Shown: positions 23,657-38,600 of the stretch, in pieces
Layout: each line of letters begins with the position of its first letter
Position numbering within the stretch: the first letter of the stretch is position 1
Source of the DNA: Hanleya hanleyi
Lineage: Eukaryota > Mollusca > Polyplacophora > Lepidopleurida > Hanleyidae
Assembly: GCA_036873755.1 (NCBI GenBank)
Contig: JAVTVY010018703.1
Location: 1-64,000 of the forward strand
Length of the DNA stretch: 64,000 nt
Reading direction: 5' to 3'
Position numbers and translations under genes: made by a program
Notes under the pieces: generated by a model
Databases searched by the model: none
The model's input: only the letters and a program-made list of their open reading frames with translations
What the model was told of the DNA's origin: nothing

Positions 23657-26600
23657 GTGAAACTGCCGGCCCACCATCGACCCCCTCCTCCCCCCCTCCC
23701 TTCTCCATCTCGGCCTCTTCTTTCCATCGGATCAAACAAGCTGTAGGTTTTGAGGTCGATCCTAATCATACCAGGGAACTTCGCTTGGCGCGCAGCATTA
23801 AGAGGATAGATTGGCCCGGTCTCAGGATAATTTCACTGGGTATCATGTTTGCCTATACTGCAAGGTACTTCAGCGATGCAGCGCTTTTCACATGAAGCAC
23901 TGCCGTAATATGACTGAAAATTTGTTGAAAACATCGTTCAATCATAATCACTCCCTTTATCAGGCACATCAGGCCCAAGACAATCAGGTTGAGTAACAGT
24001 GATGCCCCTTCCAGGATTCGCATTTAGCGTATACATATCTCGACAGGGAGCATTTGCTACATTTACATTTCGATCGAGATCACAAAATACTATTGCAGAA
24101 ATTGCAGGGCAATGCCACACGACATGTATCAAGCGCTTCCATTCCAGGTTTCTCAATTTTTGTGATAAATATCACACATTGAGAAAGAATGCGAATTTTG
24201 CATGCGTGATATCTGGCACATTGTTTCATGGCTTGTGTCTGATCGCATTCAACTCATGCTATAGGGACCACATAAACACCATGCAATGCAATAGCTAAAC
24301 CTAGATGAACAGACACAATACTGAGATACATTATACATTAAAAGAGGGCATGGACATTAATTTGAATGAGGAACCACTTGTCACTGATACGAATTTGTTG
24401 ATAGGATCACCATGATATCCTGCCGACACCAACGAGAACTGATGACCACTTTGAATTCTTTCTTGTGAGAAACAACCTTGTACGAGTGAAATATATTTTT
24501 GCGCAAAAACATTTCAACAAGAAGTCGATCGAACTCGATCAGTTGGGTATGAAAAATCGAGTGATTACACTGCGAAAAAAATTGTGTTGAAGCCATTTTA
24601 GCACCGGAAATGTGTTGCGAATAACAAAAATTGTGCTAGAATCTAGATCAATTTGTGTTGCACTCGACACGATTTTGTCTTAATGTATGAAGTTGAACAA
24701 AAAACCATGTTGATTTCAACACAAAATATTTTGTGTTCAAGGCATTTTAGCACAAAATATTGTTAACACAACACAAGTTTTTTCAAAGTGTATACACACA
24801 AGAATAAAGGCCATCGATATGTGCTATCCATGTGCGCTGAGGTTATATTGTGCAACTAATGTCTGATAGAGTTTCATTCAGAGCCAATGAATGGCGATGT
24901 ACATGCCTCACATTTTCGTAAGTACGGAAAAGTCATGAAATGAGTACACGTGAATTCTGCTATTCACACCAGTCTATTTCCGATAGGTGGCGTTTGGGTC
25001 GAGTGCACCTGCTCTCTCGGACCGGAAGAGATACCCCCGGTTCTTTCGAGTGACGGCTTCAGAACTGGCCAGTAATGACCTCCGAGTGCTGCTGTTCCGG
25101 CTATTCAACTGGAAGAAGATCGCTACCATCCACGAGTCGTTCCAATCATTCTCTGATGTGAGTATCACTAATGGATCAAAAATTCATAATACATAAAATT
25201 TCATAAAATACCATTATTGTTTCACACATTATCCTCGCTTGCAGGAAATTTTCGCGACTGGGAGAATTCGAGCGTATCCACTTCCTCCTTAATCTTCGCT
25301 TCGGCAACCGGAGTTCAACAGAGTTTGAACTACTGTGTTCAATCTGTTTCTGAAAAAAATTATTGTAGTTGACATACTCCAAGAATAGTCTTCCTTTTTT
25401 CAACTGCGTTTTTTTTTTTTTTGCAGTTGCTATCAGGTAATGAATTTAAACAGTTGTGACAACGAACTGATATGTTATATATTATCCTGCAATAACAATT
25501 TGTGCATCACCTGGCAGAAAAAAATAGATCCCCATATCATCACCCGTATGAATTTCAGGACATCGCCTTCCTGTATTTATTATAGACAGAGGCATCTTGA
25601 TCAAATATCAATGCAATATCTCCATGTATCTCCCCGCAAAGTGCTCAATACCGTGCAGTTCCCACATTACATCACTTCCGCTCAGTGTAAGAGCACCGAT
25701 TCCTTGCTAGTGTTTTCTGGAGGATTCTCTATTTTTATCATTTGTCTGTGTCTAAATCGGCCGTCGCCTACTTTGGGTCCGACCCGAAGCATTTGAAATG
25801 GCATACTAGCCGCATCGGTGGCAAGTTGTGCTCCGGAATGATATATCCAGAAGATGGGTAGCTGAGATTCGAGTGACGAACAAGAATGTCTCGATCAACG
25901 GAAAGCATAAAACATCATCGGTTTAAAGTTGAACATTGGTGCTCATACATTTGTGACCTTTATCCGTTGTATTATCCGACTTCCGTCAGTCAATCTGGAT
26001 AGATTATACGGCCAACATTTTTTTACAAAAAAGTGTCATGTCCACATGTTAGTATCGTATAGCTTTTCCGATTTCACGCGTTAGAATGATCCCGTATAAT
26101 ATTCTCCGATTTGCTCTATTATGCCGTTTTGCGCTATTTTACACAATTTAACCTGCTCTGCTCTGAGGCGTGCTAAAATTGTTATCGTTGGCGGGTTATT
26201 TTGCCTTTACCGATCTGGCAAATAATTATTGTTTTTACAGGCTAAGATTCCATATCTGCGCATTGCAAAATAAATAAAACACAAATGATATATTCGCGCA
26301 GAACTTCGAATTGCAGGAACCTTAGCCTCATGGATTTGATTGATTCTAGTAATGGACTGCCTATCTAGTATGATCACCATTCCTCAGTGCAGAAATATGT
26401 TGTTTACTTCTTCTCAGCAAACTTACCTCTCCTCAGCTGTTCTCTCTTCTCTCTGTCTCTACATCAGAGACTGTTTCGGAATATAACCTTGAAATAACTT
26501 AGAGTGAGTGCTGTGGGATGAGCGATAATATGCATTGGTGGTGGGAACATTGAACGGCTTAATCTGGCAAGCAGTCGTACGATCCCACAGGTTGATTTTC

Positions 26601-29600
26601 TGACTACATTGTACACGAGAACTTCACGAGGACCACACGTGATTCTCGGATGGACGACGGCTCAATACTGAATGCCGAATCGGACGTCTATACATTCTGA
26701 CGACATACATTTTCAGGGCGAATTGAGATTATTGCTTTGCATGATAACACTATTGTTATGGAATTATTATTTCATAATATTTCATAATGATGTAATGAGG
26801 TGATGAAAATGAATTATGTGGAACACTTGCACAGATCAATTACAGGTTTGCCAACATAGTTTCAGTGTGCGGGGAATACGAACGTTCACTTTTCTCAAAA
26901 ATGAATGAACAGGAATTAATGGAAAATGACTGTTTTCCAATCACACTCCCTTGTTCTTGTCTCGTCGATCTGATCATTAAACCGACACGAATAAAAATCC
27001 GAAATAGATACAATCGGCTGAAATATTATTTTTAATATCGAACAAATGGTATTCAATATGTTTGTATCTCGTCCGTGAAGGCAGGGAGAGTACACACTCG
27101 TTTCATAACTATGGCCTATATTAATTTATGATCATAATGATTTTAACCCCTTGGGATTATTTTGTAGGTGACATATGATCTACTGGAAAGATGTAAGAGG
27201 GAAAATATCACTGTAACCACGGTGGAAATCTTCAGAGGGGATCCGACTTTACAGGTTGAAAACTTGAAGGTATGAATACTGCCATGTGCTGAACTATAAT
27301 AGATAACAACCCGTTGTAAAGAACTCCACGGAATCTCCGTTGTCGTGGGATTACTGTTTGGAGATACGATTAGGGACCGTATGAAATGAATGTACAGTAA
27401 AATCCCGGAAGGGCCTGCCTATGGTGTTTACATATCTCGTCTAGTAACAGTTAGATTCTGTTTAATCAGTGTCACAAAACATTGTTTCAGATAGTGATTG
27501 GACAAAGATGTATACCATCAAGCGTCTTCAATAAAATCATCTCAAAATATCACACATTGATATCAAAATACGATATTAATGTCCAAGATACTTGGCTTTA
27601 CTTTTCGTAACTTCTCTCTAATTCCGCCTAACCTGGGGTTACTGGCCGTTTGAAGCCCGTGTGTTTTACATCTCCAAAATGATCAGTCGTGATTAAAGCG
27701 TGACTGAGATAAAATATTCGAAGATAGGAACATCATGATGTCCTCTCAGCATCGTTGGAAACTGTTGACCGCTTATTTCTTTTAAGATACTAGCTACTCT
27801 CTAAAGAATTCACGTAAGTACGAGTGAAAATTCATCCGGCTCAATTTGAGTAAAATTCACTCAAATGTAAGTGAAATTCACCCAAGTTTGAGTAAAATTC
27901 TTTAAGTTTATTTCACTCAACTTGAGTGAAATTCACTCAACTTGAGTGAAATATTTCACTCTAGTGCTTAAGTGGGAGATATTTCCACTCTTACTTGAAT
28001 GGAATTTCACCCAAGTTTTTGAGCGAGTATACATTTTTTTATTTGATGCCTGCTTAGAATTTGGTGCTAATATTGTCTTATGAAACGTGGAACCTCTTCA
28101 TGAAAAAAAGGATGGCTCCTGCATGTCGAATCATGACTGATACACGTGACTGAGATAAAATACACAATTGGAAAATCATTTAGAAATAGGAATACTGGTC
28201 AATACTACGTCAGGGACGGCGGAACAGGGGGGGGGGAGCCAATACTTTTGCAAAAAAAAATACACGCTCACGACACAAAACCCACCAAAAACAAGGCAGA
28301 GAACGAAGAAAAACGATAAAGTGAAAAAAAAACATAAATCTGTTTTTAATGCAGATTTTACTTTCCAATAATCATAAGGGAACACGAAAAAAAATCATTC
28401 ACATTCGTAAGGTGAAATTTGTTCGGCCCCATAACAAGTGAACATTATAAAACATCTTATAAAACTGGGCTATACCACCAAGCGCTTCGAGTGAAAGTTT
28501 CTCAAATTGGCAATACATATCGCATGCTGATAGCAAAATACGAGCGTTGCGTGCAAGATATATGACGTTACGTTTCGTAACTTCTGTTTAATTCCGCTTA
28601 ACCGGGGACTAGGGGCCATATAAACCCATGTATTTTTAGATGCTCATGGTGTTCATATGAACAGTCACATCAAAGCGTGACAGGCATCATATTCTAGATA
28701 AAGACTTTTTTTTTTTTTTTGTATAATGTTTGACACAGCACATCACTAGTGAAATTACATACGGTACAATACTTGGTACCGTTAAAGACAGCAGAATCAT
28801 TAAACATAGTGACACTATATAGTTATCTATCTGAATCTAAAGAAAAACCAAACCTTTTGGATCCGAAACGGGCAGACAATCTCTGAAATTAACTGAGTCT
28901 GGAATAGGTACTATCTCTAGATCCCTAATTACCTAAAGAATTGATCCGGGTTCATGCTATCTCCCGATTTGCGCCGCCGGATATCTGAATTCAATAAACA
29001 TGGGAGCGGCCATCTTGATATTGGACGAGTATACAGGTGTTTTCTCGAGCCATACTTCACAGACGTGCCCTGGAGTGATCCAACTAGTTTCATATCGTAA
29101 AACGACAGGATTGTATCACCCGTTCGTGGTTAACACATTAATATTAGTTCTGTTTATAATGAATTCATCGAATAAATGTTCTTTAGTACTATTTTATTAT
29201 GGCTGAGAGACCAAATCGATGACCATGCATGATCAAGTTATTCACCTGTGCCATGTGTACGTCTGCAGCAAAATGTTTGAGATTGAACTGCGAGTTACTA
29301 AAAACTCGAAACAGTAAAACACGCGGATCGGATTGATGTGTAGAGAAAGTCGATCTAGGCTTAATTTACAATGACACACATCAATAAAGAAATAGTGGCT
29401 TGATGATGGGTCCCATATAATGCCACAGCGCGAACTCTTACATCAGGCTATGTGAAGTGACTTAATACGTCAACCAGAGAACATTACTTTCAAAGTCCTA
29501 GTTTGACATGCGGTTCATGAGCACATCTTGCCAGCAAGCACTTAACTTCCGGCTAACCCCACACTTTCGAGATGGGTCCTTACGCGAACTACATTAGTCA

Positions 29601-32600
29601 AACCTTTGATGAAAACAAACAAATCGACGTTTTTTTAACCATAATGGTGCATCGTGACCTGTATTCACCAGTTGCACACGTAATCGGCTTGTAATACGCA
29701 GATTATAAGCTACAAACGTTTCCGCCGGCATTGATGCATCTGCATCAATAAGTTTTCTTGTTTACCCTGCTGCCTGTTACGAAACGAACATGGATGATAG
29801 CTCAGAGTAAAACATAAATAAATAATTATAATAAAAAAAAATCGCATCACCATTATCGCAGTTATATGTAAACCTTTGTTTGGTTTCTCCTTTGGATCTG
29901 TGTTCATATTTATATAATACTTGTACGGCCCGCTTTCATTGTCTCTACGTGTTTACATTATTTACATAATCGCCCCTGTCGCTAAGTTACTTCAGAGGAA
30001 CGCTGAAATGTTAATTGTATAATGGATCCTCAGGGCTGGTAACCAGGTCGAACACAATGCATTGTATTTCAACATTACACTCAACCCACATCTCCATGGT
30101 AAACATATAATCAATCCTCAGTGCTTCTACACTGCTTAAAGTATAAGTTATAGAAACGAACAGTGAAATACCTGACAAGGTATGGTATGGAATGGTATGG
30201 TATAAAAGTACTTACCGGGGATAGGGACTGAATAACAGAAATACTATATTAACTCGAGTTTTTTTTTTAACATTTATTAAAACTGTGTTCATTGTTTTAT
30301 AGTTCAACTGGGGAGTACCAGGGCTGGGACATTGTATTTATTTCAAGTACAACATCAGAATCAATCAATGGAACAGATGCGTGGATTATTCATCTTATAG
30401 ACAGGTCTCGCCCAAATTTTTCTCAGTGGTTGCGTTTGGATTAAGAATATTGATTAGATACGGATTTGATATTTTTGAAACTATTGACGCTTCTCTCTTG
30501 CACTTGTATGTATACTATGAATATTTTCGTCTTGAATTTGGTGCTAATGCTATTATATGAAATAGGTTTTTGGATTATGGACGCGTAAATTCTTTAATGG
30601 ACGACGGCTGAATATTGAATGACGAACTAGATGATTGTATTTCGATTGAAATGATATTTAATATTTAAATTATTTATTCTTCCGAACATCATCATTTTCT
30701 TGGCGGTGAATATTTGAAAAAAATGAGAGAAAGGACAAAAGAAGCAAAACAAATAGTTTGCACAGGCGAAGATTTCTTGTTTTATTGCTCAGAAATACGC
30801 TAGAACGCGTCTCCGGCCATGTAATTACAAGCGTCTAGTCCGTCATTCATAATCCAGCCGTCGTCCATTAGAGAATATCCGCGTCCATAATCCAAAGACC
30901 TATTCCATATTCCATATAACAGTATTAGCACCAAATTCAAAAAGACAATCATAATATACATAAACATAGGCTTGCTTCCTGCAAGAGAAAAGCGGTCAAC
31001 AGTTTTCAATGATGCCGGCAAGACATCATGATGTTCCAAAAATATCAAATCCGTATCGCTGATCAGTATTCTTAATCCATAATATTCGTTGGACCCTCGC
31101 CTATTGTGTTGTGATAGTGGCCCCCCAATCACAAATTGCTTCCGCCGTGCCTGTATGTATATGACGATAGAAAAATAATGGTATCTTGCCAGCATCATTG
31201 AAAATGCTTAAATGCGTCCCATTCCCTTTAATATATGTTTGTCTTCTGTTCCGTATCTTCCGTCTGGATATGAGTCCTGAAAGTCCCTCCTATATATTAC
31301 CTACATTTCCTATATTTTTGAGTCATTCCTATATTTTTCTATATTTTACTCAAAACCGCCTTTTTTCCTATATTTTGACTTTTTTCTCATGAAAACTTTC
31401 ACCAGTGCTCTGAAATGAGTCAAATTGGCATGAGGAAATTCATTTCAGATAAACATTTAAATCTCTTCTTTGTTGAATCATTCAGCAGAACGGGTCTCCT
31501 CAATCACCACCACCTATTTTGGCCAATTTCCTCCTATATTTTCTCCTATATTTTCACTGTGAGCCACTTGCAGGCATATATGACCCTCTTGACCACAAAT
31601 GCCACCTTACAATTTGTGCCATCTATGTGACTATCAGCATGCATTTCGTCCTGCGATGGAGATATTGTTTTATGATTCGATCAGCAATGCGGGCTGTGTT
31701 TAAGTTGTTTGCAAGACAACTAGTTCATTAACCACGAGGATGCTGCTCGCAATGTGGTATAATGTCAGTTTGAGTTCTATTTTCCTTGTTTTAGAGACAT
31801 GATGCCAGGATAATTATCGGGGGGTTTTATGAGGATAAGGCTCGGCAAGTAGTGTGCCAGGTAGGTAGAAACCTTTACTGTGGTATACTACCTCTATGTA
31901 TTATAAAATATTAAACCCTTGAATCTAAATTCTTGAAATGTACCGTATATGGTGTGAATAATTATTTTGGACGAGAATGGTCAAGGGTGATGTGCTTCAG
32001 AGATCTCTAGTCAATGGATGAAACATTTCACGGGCAAGTATACCGGGCACGGAAGGCTCGACAGTTGTATTGTTCAGATATTTAAGTAACATCTCTTTTT
32101 ATTCAGGCATATAAACTGGGGATGAAAGGTCCTAAGGTTGTGTGGATGTTTCCGGGCTGGTATAGCGATAACTGGTGGCAGGCATTGGATTCCAGCATTC
32201 CGTGCTCCCAACAGGAAATGGATATGGCTGTTGAGGGCCATATTCTCACCACGCGCGTCACGGAGAACCCCTTAGAAACTAGAACCATAGCTGGGTATAC
32301 TCCAAAAGAGTGGATTCAAGCCTACTATGAGTACTACAATATTTCCCGAGAGACTGGACCTGCCCCTCGATCTTCATGTTATGATGCCGTGTGGGCCGGC
32401 GCCTTGGCATTGAATCAGACAGATTTTCTGCTTAAGCAGACAAGTGAGTAAATATTATCCCGTGATATTATACATGTATCTGAGTTTACTGAGATTGCGT
32501 AAGAATCATGGTCAATAAAGATCTTTGAAGCACTTTTAATTTATGTGGCAACTACCTCTTTAGTATCTTCGTTGTCTGTTGACGTAACTGCATGTGGCTC

Positions 32601-35600
32601 GTTTGCGATGATGTAGTATTGTGTCAAATACAGTTTTAACCGTGCAAGCCGTAGGAAAGTTTTCACGGTTATTAAAGTTTACCAAATAAAATGAGACATT
32701 TAAGTTATTAAATTCGAAAGCATGGTCGAATGGCATTCATCATATTGAGAATTTACCCAGATCGAATGTCAACACAGCTTGCCAAACGAATGACAATTTG
32801 ATTTAAGTTCGATTCAATTTTGCGTCAAGTATAAAGGACTTAGACTGTTAGAAAGCCCACGAAAGAAAGTCTGTATATGGAGGCGAACGACGACTTTAAA
32901 TCTTCCATGAGTTAAATTGTAGCTGAAGTATGTAACAGATTTGCGGGCTCACTGTTCTAACGCCACCTATTACTGCGTCATCCGCAGCATGAAGGTTAAG
33001 AAAGCAAGTCGTGTTCAACCTTCTAGAACGTTTATCAAACCACACACATTGTTGCGGTCGGTATTTTTTCCAAAGTAGCTTTTGCCATTTCCATCTTGGT
33101 AGTTGGTCAAACCACAGGTGCGTGTACATCCCAGTGGCTAATACAAACCAGTTGGTGTATCAACACGAATATGATCTCTTTAGAGCAAAATTTGAATTAC
33201 TTCATGCTATTTTTAACTGATGGTTTCGCCGATGGTGACAAAATTACGCATGCCACAATCTTCGGTTCTAAAACTGTGTCATATCCATTACCAGACACCG
33301 GTTCTATTTTCACTGCTGCAGCCGAAGCGCTTTTAACAGTCTTAGACGATAATGTTCACAGTAAAGTAAAACAAAATATGTTGTATGCTCGATGCGATAA
33401 ATTTTAGACATTCTGGAATTGTATGACTTTAGAGTCGAACAGAAGATTGATATTGCGTTTTGGTGGCTATCTAGTCAAGTTGGCATCACGGGCAATAAAT
33501 AGTAAACAGATGCCAAGGCTAAGGCAGCCCTAGACGTTAAGGTTGACCCCGTATATGATGAAACTATTTCGATTTTTTTGGTTTACACATGTTAAGGAAG
33601 GAGAGGACGTTCATTTCCTGAGGTGGACTTCTTTCCCGCTTGAAGCTCATTAAATCAAACTAACACAGGTCAGATTTTACCCTTTCTGCAATATAATACT
33701 AAACACATGGTTCTCGTTGCATATGTAATAAAAACAGCAGGTCACCATGCTTTCCTTAGAAAATAGTAGCGATATAAAAGATAGATTTAGCCTTTCCAAC
33801 CTTATGTCCAGGAGGAGGTGAGGATGGGGAATCAGGGTGCGGGTGGGGAATATTCATGGGGTTCATCTATAAAACATTTACACGTTTGCATTTTTGTTGA
33901 AGGTCAATACGGATGAATTTTGCAGGTTATCACGAGCATAATCTTTAACTCCATGAGCACTTTGCGCTCTCCACCCGTAGAATCCAAAATGAAACGTTTT
34001 GGTCATTCTATTCCACAATCAAACCGCCAGTAATACGCATAAATGGTTTTGTTGTGTTACACAGGCAAACCGTCACAAACCAATACCACTCAGTAACTGG
34101 TTGGCTACTGGTTGGTGGGGAACTGATTGGTACTGGTAGGAAAGGTCCCCTTGCGGTACCGTTCAGTCTTCAAATGATCAGTACCTACCGATAACCAACC
34201 GGGTACTGATTGGTCACCCATTGGATCCTATGAATTTTCTACTGATTGGCTACCATGCAGTTACCAATCAGTTACCGCTATGTTACTATCCCAATTTTCC
34301 ACACTTGGTACCTGTTGGTAACAATGCAGTAACACTTCAGTACCAGCTCAGTTACAGCTTGGTTACAGCTCAGTTACTGAACGGCTACCAACCAATTTCT
34401 GCTTACCTGCCAGTACCTCTTGGTACTGGTAGGTACTGGTAGGAAAGGTCACCTCGTGGTACTGTTCAGTTGTCAAGTTGGTCACCAATCAGTAACTGAA
34501 CAGTACCAACCGGTCACCAATCAGTTACCACACATTTCATTTATGGTATAATCTATTGGTCACCAACCAGTAACTTCAAGTCAGAACTGCATGGTACTGC
34601 AAAGTTGGGATTGTTGTGGCTACGACTTGGTTACCAATCAGTTACTGGTAGGTAACTGGAAAGAACGTGGCATATACTACCAAGTGGTGACTGATTGGTA
34701 ACTGCACGGTACTGTTCAGTCAGGACTTCATGGTACCAATCCTGAACTTTCCGTGCAGTACCAACATGTTACCTGGAGGTTACCAACAGAAAACTGAACG
34801 GTACCAATTGGTACAGAACTGAACGGTACTGAACGGTGAAAGTTTGTCTGTGTAGATTACAGTCTGTTGTTTATTTTTATCCCGTTTTGAGGTGTCGGGA
34901 CACTTTTGCTAGGAAATTCAGCCTGCTGTGACAAATTCGAAAAAGTACCCTGTTATAGTCTCATAAACGCATGGAAATGAACGTCATCTACTCCCTTAAC
35001 AACAAGCTTCATTAAACTAATCATAGACTATACTCATTTTAGCAGTCAGAAACGTTTATGTCAAAATATAATCAAATATTGTAGAATTGATCATTCATAA
35101 CAGTCATGCATGTTTGTTAAAGGAGGCTCCGATGTGTAACCGATGCAATGAACTGCACATGTTCAAACGTATTTTAATTAACTGTTAAATTTTAACTTTA
35201 TATTTTAAGATTGCAGGAGCTTCTTGTTATCGATCAATCTGATTGAAATATTTTTTCGGTCGTGGAAGAGACTTGATTATAAATTATGCCAGAGAAATCG
35301 GTTTGTTAAATACATTTTACTGTAAATACCTGTTCTTTGATACGTTTTATCTTTCATTGTTGGATTTTCGACGGATTGTTGACTTCTTCAGATAGAGTTT
35401 AATAGTGCTCGTCGCTGAAACCTCCTCATTGGGCCGTCATCCGTTCCTCATTGGGCCGTCATCCGTTCGACTGTCAAAGCAGCACATCAGGTATTCCTGG
35501 AACATAAAGGCCAAAGACCATGAAAGAGGACCCCGTTAACCGAACCAGTTCGTAGAATCCGTTTTCACAGATCACCTGTTCCGATGAAATTGCAATTCAT

Positions 35601-38600
35601 CACAATACATGTAGATATCCGGGTGATCAATTGCGAACAACGCATGTATGCATTCGTTTGATCCACCTTTGTTTTCTTTTATATTGTTGCCGATACCATA
35701 TATCTACGCTTCTCTTTTCTGTTTTTCTTTTTCCAGATTACTCAAAGTCGCTGGATGAGTTTGCTTACACCGATGGACATATTGCCGACATTCTCACCCA
35801 GTCCATGTATGATGTATCGTTTTGGGGGATCCAGGGACATGTCAAGATTGGTCTGGATGGCAGCAGTACACTAGAGATGAAAGTGGATTATGTCTCAGGT
35901 TTGAAAGCCTCGAAATCAGGGTCATTGTGTCTATCAATATTTCTGTATGATTGAAAGCGCACAACTCGATTATTTTCCTAAAACGTAGATGATGTGAATA
36001 ATGCTCCTCGATTCCTTCGTGGAATCAGTTGAAGGCGACAGCAGATGTGAGGGCAATGCGACTCACGTGTGATAATTTGAGAATGACTCACTGACGGTTA
36101 AGTCGCCAGAGACTGTTTTTCTTAATCAGTTGGCACATGTATATTAGCTTCAAGCGACATGGTACAACTGGGATACAAAAACTTCGTCTTATAATAATAA
36201 TAATAATAATAATAATAACTACGCAAAACGCTTGTATATGATATTGTTTGAAATGATTGGATCACTAATATGTAAATTATGGCTTTCGAAGTAAACGATC
36301 CTGCTTCCTCGGAAAAGATTGTTTTTGAAGCTGATACGATACAAATCCAATTTTATATGACAGCGGCATTTATAAACAATAAAGTATAATAAGATTGGTA
36401 AGAAACATATGACAGTTCAATCACACATTCCTCTCATTTTCAATAGAGAGGTATTTTTGTTCAAATAACATTTTGAGTATTACCCTCACCAGTTGCATCA
36501 TACGTTTGGAATACAACCACAACCGTATGTATTAAAAACAGCGCTATACGTAGTACTGGACCATACATCATGATGTTTAGATAGACTGCATCAGTGTTAA
36601 GAGATATATAGCAATGAAAATACATATACTCCTTCGTGGTATGAACTTGAGTTCATGGTATAACCCGCTACCTCGTTAATGCGTTAATGGACCGCGGATG
36701 GACAACCGGAAGTCGTTGTGGACACGGTCAAAGTATATTAGTAGATGGCATAGAGATAAATAATGTATCTACTAGGCATCCAAATCTGGGGCTAACCAGT
36801 AAATAGCCCTATCATTAATAACGTGGAATTACAGCCAATCTCTGATTTCTACATTTGTTCAATTTCCCCCCACGACAGGGGGGAGACGTCTTACCGCCGG
36901 AGTATACATCCCGGATGCAATGGACCAATTCGAGTGGTATGGCGACGGAATAACCTGGTTAAGTAAGTGAGTTTTCATAGGATGGATGTCATTGGGCACT
37001 TAAGGGATTCACAAAAACATCCGATAGAGGTCATTATCTGTATACCTGGTGTCTTGATAACATTAAACTATTGACATCTTCCACGGTTAGTAATATATCC
37101 TCATTGACAAGTGAATTTCACATTGCTGTGTCTATAAGGTCGAATCGTAAGAATTTTAGTAACGAGCCCCGGTTTGTCTTTATGGAAAAACTACAATCAC
37201 GAGTAACAAATCTTTCATGTTGATGTTGTGAAACAATGAAGAAAATAGACAACAGTTTATGGCTAAAGGCCCTCAAGTTCAAGCAAACATGAAAGCAGTG
37301 GTCAGTAAATGTGATTCCATTACGAAAATGTGCTCTCGAGAGAATGTGCGTAGTTTAGTTTGATACTCACTTATTGGTGACCAATTAAGAATCCTTACAG
37401 CTGTTTTACGTGCAACGAGTTGTAATTGCTGACCTTTCCACTGAAAGATATACAGTGAGAGGGACCCAATGTTAAACTCAAGTAGAACTGTAAGGAAAAT
37501 GAAGAGATCTCAGTTTTACTGACGTTGTTTAGCGTTTGTCCTGTGCATCCTATATATTCAAACCTAATCTTCCACCATTTCTGACTAGTTGATGGGGAGG
37601 GCATTTCTAATTTACAATGTAGCATTGTTGGGTGGTCAGCCACAAGCCTACTCTCTAAAATAATTAGATTGAAAATTCAATCTATCAGATTGGAAATAGT
37701 GACCAATCTATTCGATTGAATATTCCATCTATTAGATTGAAAATTTCAATCTAGTAGATTGAATTTTCCGTCTACAACAGATTCATGTTATTGTTTTCAA
37801 TCTATTAGATTGAATATTTTCAGTCCGATAAAAGATTGGTCACTAATTTCAATCTGATAGATTGAATTTCAATCTACTTATTTTAGAGAGTATCGAATTT
37901 GTGTACATTGCGATGATTTTTGTGGTTTCCATGGCAACGTCACGAAAAAAATCAGTATAACGACGTGAATGCAACAGAATTGGAGCGATAGGCAACGGTT
38001 GGGCAAAATTGACAACGTCTGGCGACTAAACCGCAACCATATGACTCTACAGGAAAGCATTCCTCGGCACCTCACATTCAGACCCGAGAATACAGTGGAT
38101 TCTCGGACGTAGCCTTAGTATCTCAGCCGCGCTTTTATTGCAGCTGTTCATACGGAGACAGTGAAGTATCCACACGACCCCTAGCACCGGCTTAAGCGGA
38201 ATTAGGTAGGCTAGCTCAGGAGCTGTGATGCCAGATCAGCTCAAACAACTCATCTGATGTTAATGGAAGAGCATCGTGGTCTGATGGATTAAACGCCTCA
38301 AAATGGGGTAACGCTGGTAAATTTCAATGGCGCACGTTTAAGGGGAGAAACAAACCGTCGTCTGCTCCTGTAGAAAAAAAGTCAATAAACAATGTGGCAA
38401 AATGGACGCTGTGAATGTGGGACCGCGAGTGGAATTTGAGGGTAAAGTTCATACAATTTCTGAGATTACACGGCCTCTGGGGAACTACGATGTACATGTA
38501 TATTGAAATTATTGAAGTTTGTCTGCATGTACATGTACGCAATGTACATGCAGCTGTCATAACATACTGCGTAAATGACAAATATATTTATAGCTAAACC

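Larger units (their letters stand above)
27270..31794 (+). other. Receptor intron C-D
   Basis: A 4.5 kb intron, mostly repeats: direct copies at 27480-27770 and 28445-28710, a MITE at 27795-28029, repeat R copies at 30400-30650 and 30800-31198, and a run of 'cctatatttt' units at 31300-31385. Confidence 0.6.
32444..35736 (+). other. Receptor intron E-F
   Basis: It holds the LINE RNase H relic at 33205-33545 and the repeat-built element at 34058-34854. The rest is unassigned. Confidence 0.6.
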
